Positions 59,861 to 64,000 of a stretch of 64,000 nucleotides of DNA are shown here, one piece after another. The DNA is from Penelope pileata (lineage: Eukaryota > Chordata > Aves > Galliformes > Cracidae). The stretch lies in the NCBI GenBank assembly GCA_013396635.1, contig WBMW01004829.1:1-64000 (forward strand), in the 5' to 3' direction. Positions within the stretch are counted from its first letter, which is position 1. Every line of letters starts with the position of its first letter. The translations under genes were made by a program, and so were the position numbers. The notes under the pieces were generated by a model. That model was given only the letters and a program-made list of their open reading frames with translations. It made no database searches and was not told the origin of the DNA.

Positions 59861-60381
59861 TGTCCTGGTTCGACCTAGCAGACAGCTAAGTCCCACACAG
59901 TTGTTCACTCACCCTCCCCCCTCCCAAGTGGGATGGGGGAGAGAATTAAGGAATAAATACGGTAGAACTTGTGGGCTGAGATAAAAGCTATTTACTAAGA
60001 CAGCAGAGAGAATAAAAGAAATAACAGTACATATATATATATATAGGAAACAATAGATAATACACAAAGCAAGGGACCAACAACCGATACCCAACCGACC
60101 AGCAGCCCCTCCCTCTGAGAAAGAGACTCCTCTTCCATAAAAATTACATGATGTGATGTGGTATGGAATAGATCTTTGGTCAGTTTAGGTCAGCTGCCCT
60201 GGTCCTGTCCCCCCAGTTCCTGGCTCCTTATGCCTTCTAACTGCTTCACTGAGGAACAAAATGTGTCCTTGGCTGTGTTCAACACTGCCAGGTGTTATCA
60301 GTTTTGTTTTTCTTCTGAGACCAAAACATGGCTTCATACCAGACACTATGAGAGAAGTAACTTCTGTTAGAAACTAAGACA
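59861..60381 (-). mobile_element. Solo ERVL-type LTR inside CR1, minus strand
   Basis: A 521-bp LTR with TG...CA ends (TGTCCTGGTTCGACC; AAACTAAGACA), flanked by ACAGT at 59856-59860 and 60382-60386. Removing it and one ACAGT restores continuous CR1 sequence, which fixes both the boundaries and the order of events. Same family as 19760-20281. It contains a (TA)n run at about 60030-60043. No internal retroviral genes remain. Confidence 0.93.
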
Positions 60382-60688
60382 ACAGTAAAGAGAGTTGGAC
60401 CTAAATTGGAGCCCTGGGGAATACCACTAGTGACTGGCCAGCAGCCTGATGTAACCCCATTGACTATAATCCTTTGGGCCTGACCTATCAGCCAATTGCT
60501 CACCAATTGTACTACATTTTTTCTAGATGTGTGCAGTACATTTTGTCCAGAAGGGTACTGTTAGAAACAGTATTGAAAGCTTTACTGAAACCCAAAAAGA
60601 TAACATCAACTGGCTTCCCTTGGTAAACTAGGTGTTTGACCTTGTCATAAAAGGAAATTAAGTTAGTTAAGCAGGACCTTTCCCTCCT
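60382..60688 (-). mobile_element. CR1 LINE, minus strand, right part
   Basis: RT sequence: on the minus strand, DVIFLGFSKAFNTVSNSTLL (near 60560-60620) and VTSGIPQGSNLGPTLF. It is nearly identical to 16680-16985. It ends abruptly at 60688, where an LTR begins. The rest of the CR1 is not found on the other side of that LTR. Confidence 0.87.
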
Positions 60689-61314
60689 TGTGGGAATAGA
60701 ATATTGTTTTTGCATTATGACTTACAAAATAAGTACAAAGTATGTTGTTGTTCCTATTTTTGCATTAGGGCTAACAAAAATAAGTGCAATGTATATCATG
60801 GTATGTAAAAATTGAACACAGTTACAAGAGAGGATTGTTGTTGAAGACTGCTAAGGTAAGGAATGCAGCTGCTAGGGAGGATCGGCCTTGAGGACTGGTA
60901 AGATAGCAACATTGTTGCATGAATGAACAATAGTTGAGTGAACTAGTGGAAAATTAATGACTGCAAGTATTAAGCAGCAGAATGGTAAATTAGTGAAGTT
61001 GAAAAACAGACACAGAGGAAGAAAACCAGAGAGGAGAAGTTAAGGGTCAGTAATATATTAGCAACATCCATGTCTGTTTAGCCAGTGTCTATCTTTAGCT
61101 AGCAGTGAGTAGATTGTAAATCTAAAGTACTCAGCCAATGAGGAACCAGGGGAGGAAAGGGGGCATTGGGTAATAGGGCATAAAAGATGCGAAACTGTTT
61201 CTGCAGGCGTGCTCCTGTTTGCAGGACACCCGCCATTGCAATTACAAGTAAAAGCTGCTTAAACTGCTTCACTAGAGGTCCTTTCTCCGAAAAACTATTT
61301 GAGATGTTTCTCAC
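60689..61314 (+). mobile_element. LTR of a third ERV family, plus strand
   Basis: It starts TGTGGGAATAGAATATTG exactly where the CR1 stops. It has GGGCATAAAAGATGCG (about 61175-61190) as a TATA-like box and TTACAAGTAAAAGC downstream. It probably ends at TTTGAGATGTTTCTCACA (61314). I found no matching duplication of the left flank CTCCT on the right, and the CR1 does not resume. It may therefore be one LTR of a rearranged provirus, or the right end may be misplaced. Confidence 0.55.
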
Positions 61315-61830
61315 AAGAACACCTGGTAAAAGCATTTCTGACACTTCCTTACCCAAGTATGTCACAACCTAAGACCACTCTTGACCACTCTCTCTCACCC
61401 AGAACAGAAATTTTCCATTCTTGCAAAAACACAAAAATCAACTTCTACAAATTGGGTACACAAGGCATTTTTAATGTTACAACTCAATTACCCACCTTGC
61501 ATCTCTTAGTTGTTATATTTTCCTCAGATTCATTCAAATTCTTACACAATTTACGCAACTACTATTTTTTTTTTGTTTCACCTAATCCTTTTTCTTCCAG
61601 TGTCGTCTTTTCCTATTCCCTAGCAAAAATAATGGCAGTCTTAAAATTGGTTTACTACATTCCATTTAGAACATGCTAGTGTTGTCTACATTGTAGCTAC
61701 ACATCCCTGAGAAATTTAAACGGAAAACTTTGTAATGTGTATGGAAAATCTGTTTGCCAGTTGTTGTTGTTCAAAAGGGAGAAAGAGAAGTCCTGAGAAG
61801 TAACTTAATTCAAATAAAGGGAGAGCCAAC
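61315..61830. other. Unassigned sequence between two LTRs
   Basis: About 500 bp between the plus-strand LTR and the minus-strand provirus. There are no retroviral motifs. The stretch with open frame 61299-61679 has no recognisable domain. CCAAC or GCCAAC at the right edge is the expected position of the provirus target duplication, but its partner lies outside the window. Confidence 0.5.
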
Positions 61831-61922
61831 TGTCCCGCTCCGATTATCGGAGTGAGGGGAGATTCTGTAACATACCCGGAGTGAGATTAAGACGCAAACG
61901 AGGTCAAATGTTGTCCGACCAG

Positions 61923-61928
61923 TTTAAT
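61923..61928 (-). terminator. Polyadenylation signal in 3' LTR
   Basis: ATTAAA on the minus strand, conserved at the same place in the solo LTR (47149-47154). Expected to end proviral transcripts. Confidence 0.65.
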
Positions 61929-62107
61929 AGGAAATTCCGGCCAGTGAGGGAGATGGGGATGGGGAGGCAGGTGATAGTAAAAGGTAGGAAATAAGAGAAG
62001 AAGCAAGGATAGTCACCACCACGGGTCCCACGCCGTTCTGATGGTCTGAGGAAGTCTTCAGGCCTGTGGAGCGAGGGAGCAAGAGCGCGGGGGTGAGCAG
62101 CAACCGG

Positions 62108-62165
62108 TGCAGCAACAGCAGCAGGAGCAGCAGGAGCAGGAGCAGCAGGAGCAGGGCCCAGGAGG
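62108..62165. repeat. GCAGGA-type hexamer repeat within LTR
   Basis: Imperfect runs of CAGCAG and GAGCAG units, found only in the longer LTR version. Confidence 0.75.
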
Positions 62166-62259
62166 AACAGGAGCAAGCGTCGGGTCTCAGGGCAGCAGGC
62201 AGCAGGCACGAGACAAGTACCAGGCAGGTACCAGCTGTCATTCCCCTCTTGGATGGGGG

Positions 62260-62269
62260 CCTTTTATCC
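62260..62269 (-). promoter_or_regulatory. TATA-like box of 3' LTR
   Basis: GGATAAAAGG on the minus strand, the counterpart of GATAAAAAG in the solo LTR. Confidence 0.6.
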
Positions 62270-62527
62270 TCCTTTTCGGGCAGCATGACATTCCTGGGCC
62301 CCCAGGTATGTCACGTATCACACGAACGGGCACGGACAGGCTTGCAAGTCCGGGCTTGCCCGTTCCCTCCGGTGGTTGCCTCCCTCAAGGCTGCTCGATG
62401 GCCGTTTAGCGGCTGCTTGTCTCTCATTGTCCCTGGTTTGCAAGTCTTAGGTGGGTGGGCAAACTTTGAGACAAAAGAGTTCTCGCAGCAAACTTTGAGA
62501 CAAAAGATTCCAAAATAGTCTCTTACA

Positions 62528-62642
62528 CCACCCCGTGGCTCAAAGGTTGCTCACGGCCGAGCGTAGGTGACCATGGTGGTTAGGAAAAGAAAAGGTAAGC
62601 ATAAGGACAAGAGGAGGGGAGAAGGAGGGGGAATCAAGTATT
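62528..62642 (-). other. Region between env stop and 3' LTR
   Basis: 115 bp. A short purine-rich stretch (ACGGGGTGG on the minus strand) sits directly before the LTR start and is the likely primer site for plus-strand DNA synthesis. The more distant strong purine run is on the plus strand, so it has the wrong sense. Confidence 0.45.
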
Positions 62643-64000
62643 CTATACAATTGTTACAAAAGATTTATCGGGCTTGGTTACAAATGTTGCCCTGATCTGT
62701 TGGACTTGTCCATCTGTTGAAGTCGTTACAAAATACATAGAGGATACAACACGTTGAATAAGTTGAATGAAGCATGGTATCATACAAGGAACAAATACAA
62801 GAGCTCCAATAGCGCACAGTAGATAAAATAGGATACGTTTTACCCAAGGACCACCTGGGAGCCAAGAAAAGAGGTCAAAATCTGGGCTTTTCCAGGTTTG
62901 GACAGGTACATGGGCTAATTTCCGTATACCTTTGGCAATTTCTTTAACAACGTTGCCATTATCATCAATTTTTAAACAACAGTTAGAGTCATTTAACTTT
63001 CCACAGACACCCCCTTCTTCGGCTAGTAAGTAGTCGAGAACCATGCGGTGTTGGAATATTGCTGCTCGCATCTGTGTGGCTTGATCTGCAAGGAGATCAA
63101 GGGCACGAGCCGTTTCATTAGTAATAATTTCAAGCACAGCTTGTAATCTGATAATGCGATTTAGGTTATAGATAGGTTCTCGAGCACCACTAATCCACTC
63201 ATTGGGGTTCCAAGTGGCTGGACCATAGTATTTGATTATACGCTGAGGAGACCAGTCATCTTTGCCCCAAGTTTGCCTACTACCACCTGTTATGGAGGTG
63301 TCAATGGATCGCCGTTGCCGTCGGAGATCATCATACACTTTAATACCTAATTCATTACCATCACTCCCTGAGAGCAAAAAGAACATTGGGTGGATTGTTC
63401 CCACATAGCACACCCCAGTCCAATTTGCAGGTAGCCGTTTGTATGCATAATGGCCACAAATCCAGTAATGTCCCTTTAGTGCCACTGATCCATTTTCAAA
63501 AGGTCCATTCCATTCTGTGGCTGGTTTATTTACATGTTCCTTAGCTTGGAAGTATGTGGTGTTGAGAGGTCCAAAAGGATGTCCTGCCACATTACAGTTC
63601 CAGCTTTTACCAGTATTACTTTCATCCCTGCACCACTTACACCTCCAAGCGCCAGCATAAGGCTTCCAGGTGCAATTCATGCCTCTAGCTTTGGAAAACA
63701 GGGTGTTGTTGGTAGATGACCAAAAGTAAGAAAACCCTTGTCCCCTACCCGAATGATTGTACCACCCCCATTGGTTATTGATATGGTTTCCCGCTCGGGG
63801 TCCTATTTCATAACCAACTTTACGATAAACCCAGGTGCAATTGCTAGTCCCAACATAGACACCACCTGGCTGAGTCCGATTCAGACAATAAATTCCCCTA
63901 GCAGGATATCGGATTGGCCATGGAGACACATCCTTATCTTCCCAGTGGGTGCTGTGGTCAATTTCAGCATAGTTACTTGCCAGCCATTTGGGGGCAATAG
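62643..64000 (-). CDS. env: Endogenous retrovirus envelope protein (env), partial, open to window edge
   Basis: Retroviral surface glycoprotein precursor on the minus strand. The frame is open from 64000 to the stop at 62643-62645, at least 452 codons. The GTG at 63927-63929 is not a start, because the frame stays open above it, so the N-terminus lies outside the window. Counting from that GTG as residue 1: the surface subunit has many cysteines, including a CKWC (CXXC) motif at 97-100. A furin-type site RRQRRS lies at 203-208. The transmembrane subunit has a heptad-rich helix at about 255-305, then a cysteine motif C309-X7-CC (317-318), a membrane anchor at about 365-395 and a cytoplasmic tail of about 35 residues. 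About ten N-glycosylation sequons are present. The CXXC plus C-Xn-CC pattern fits the gamma-type envelope class. No stop or frameshift is seen. The matching LTR follows at 62527. Whether gag and pol exist, and whether env is expressed, cannot be seen here. Confidence 0.9.
   Translation of the reverse strand, partial: IAPKWLASNYAEIDHSTHWEDKDVSPWPIRYPARGIYCLNRTQPGGVYVGTSNCTWVYRKVGYEIGPRAGNHINNQWGWYNHSGRGQGFSYFWSSTNNTLFSKARGMNCTWKPYAGAWRCKWCRDESNTGKSWNCNVAGHPFGPLNTTYFQAKEHVNKPATEWNGPFENGSVALKGHYWICGHYAYKRLPANWTGVCYVGTIHPMFFLLSGSDGNELGIKVYDDLRRQRRSIDTSITGGSRQTWGKDDWSPQRIIKYYGPATWNPNEWISGAREPIYNLNRIIRLQAVLEIITNETARALDLLADQATQMRAAIFQHRMVLDYLLAEEGGVCGKLNDSNCCLKIDDNGNVVKEIAKGIRKLAHVPVQTWKSPDFDLFSWLPGGPWVKRILFYLLCAIGALVFVPCMIPCFIQLIQRVVSSMYFVTTSTDGQVQQIRATFVTKPDKSFVTIV

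Larger units (their letters stand above)
61831..62527 (-). mobile_element. 3' LTR of env-bearing provirus, minus strand
   Basis: A 697-bp LTR whose ends match the solo LTR at 46797-47246 (sense strand TGTAAGAGAC... to ...GGAGCGGGACA). A TATA-like box lies at plus-strand 62260-62269 (CCTTTTATCC reading) and a polyadenylation signal ATTAAA at 61923-61928 (TTTAAT on plus). Between them lies a ~250-bp segment missing from the solo copy, including a GCAGGA/GCAGCA-rich run (about 62108-62165). The env gene lies on its upstream side, so this is the 3' LTR of a provirus extending to the right. Open frames with long leucine or glutamine runs (62066-62518) come from the repeat and are not genes. Confidence 0.9.

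Noticed and set aside
60689..61314. Matching target duplication for the third LTR
   Set aside because: Left flank CTCCT has no partner after any CA-ended candidate boundary up to about 61400.
62066..62518. Serine-, glutamine- and leucine-rich frames of 100-150 codons
   Set aside because: They arise from the GCAGGA-type repeat inside the ERV LTR read in several frames on both strands.
62643..63929. Reading the env frame as starting at 63929
   Set aside because: The codon there is GTG and the frame continues open to the window edge, so the true start is outside.
1..64000. CRISPR arrays, tRNA or rRNA genes, bacterial operons
   Set aside because: No regularly spaced repeats, no cloverleaf or rRNA-like sequence was noticed, and the element content is vertebrate. 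A tRNA or small RNA scan was not possible.
1..64000. Assignment to the female-specific W chromosome
   Set aside because: ERV and CR1 density is suggestive, but no W-linked gene or W-specific satellite is seen.

Overview
This window looks like a stretch of bird nuclear genome with no recognisable cellular gene. It is AT-rich, has eukaryotic mobile elements on both strands, and contains at least fifteen copies or pieces of CR1, the LINE typical of birds and reptiles. It also carries avian-type LTRs, two Charlie-type hAT transposon remnants and one internally deleted mariner. No species or chromosome can be named from the sequence. The density of CR1 and endogenous retrovirus (ERV) sequence suggests heterochromatin or a gene desert, but that is inference.

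Layout. 1-10 kb: AT-rich DNA with two CR1 fragments (2.05-3.09 and 7.08-7.79 kb) and a plus-strand hAT transposase remnant (3.1-4.1 kb). 10.5-12.5 kb: the longest CR1 copy, with a reverse transcriptase broken by frameshifts. 15.7-18.8 kb: an old minus-strand CR1 split by a second CR1 and by an hAT element that keeps its 8-bp target duplication. 19.4-22.5 kb: a solo LTR with 5-bp target duplication, a second LTR of another family, and the mariner. 26-33.5 kb: CR1 ends, an inverted pair of LTRs, a CR1 inserted in one of them, and a second copy of the LTR plus flank seen at 19.4-20.3 kb. 36-52 kb: scattered CR1 3' ends, a solo LTR (46.8-47.2 kb) and one ambiguous base (48223) inside a suspicious duplication. 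59.7-64 kb: a cluster of a CR1 split by an LTR, another LTR, and the 3' end of a minus-strand provirus (LTR plus an env reading frame that runs off the window).

The only long, apparently intact protein-coding frame is this retroviral env (62643 to the right edge, minus strand). It keeps a furin-type cleavage site, heptad-rich region, cysteine motif, membrane anchor and many glycosylation sequons. Everything else that codes is a decayed transposon frame. One short open segment with good splice signals (24941-25128, minus) may be an exon, but I could not assign it to a gene.

The interest here is in insertion history: nested elements with readable target duplications, an LTR-associated duplication whose flank and LTR have diverged unequally, and a recent-looking ERV with an open env. 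I found no evidence for a novel multi-gene system.
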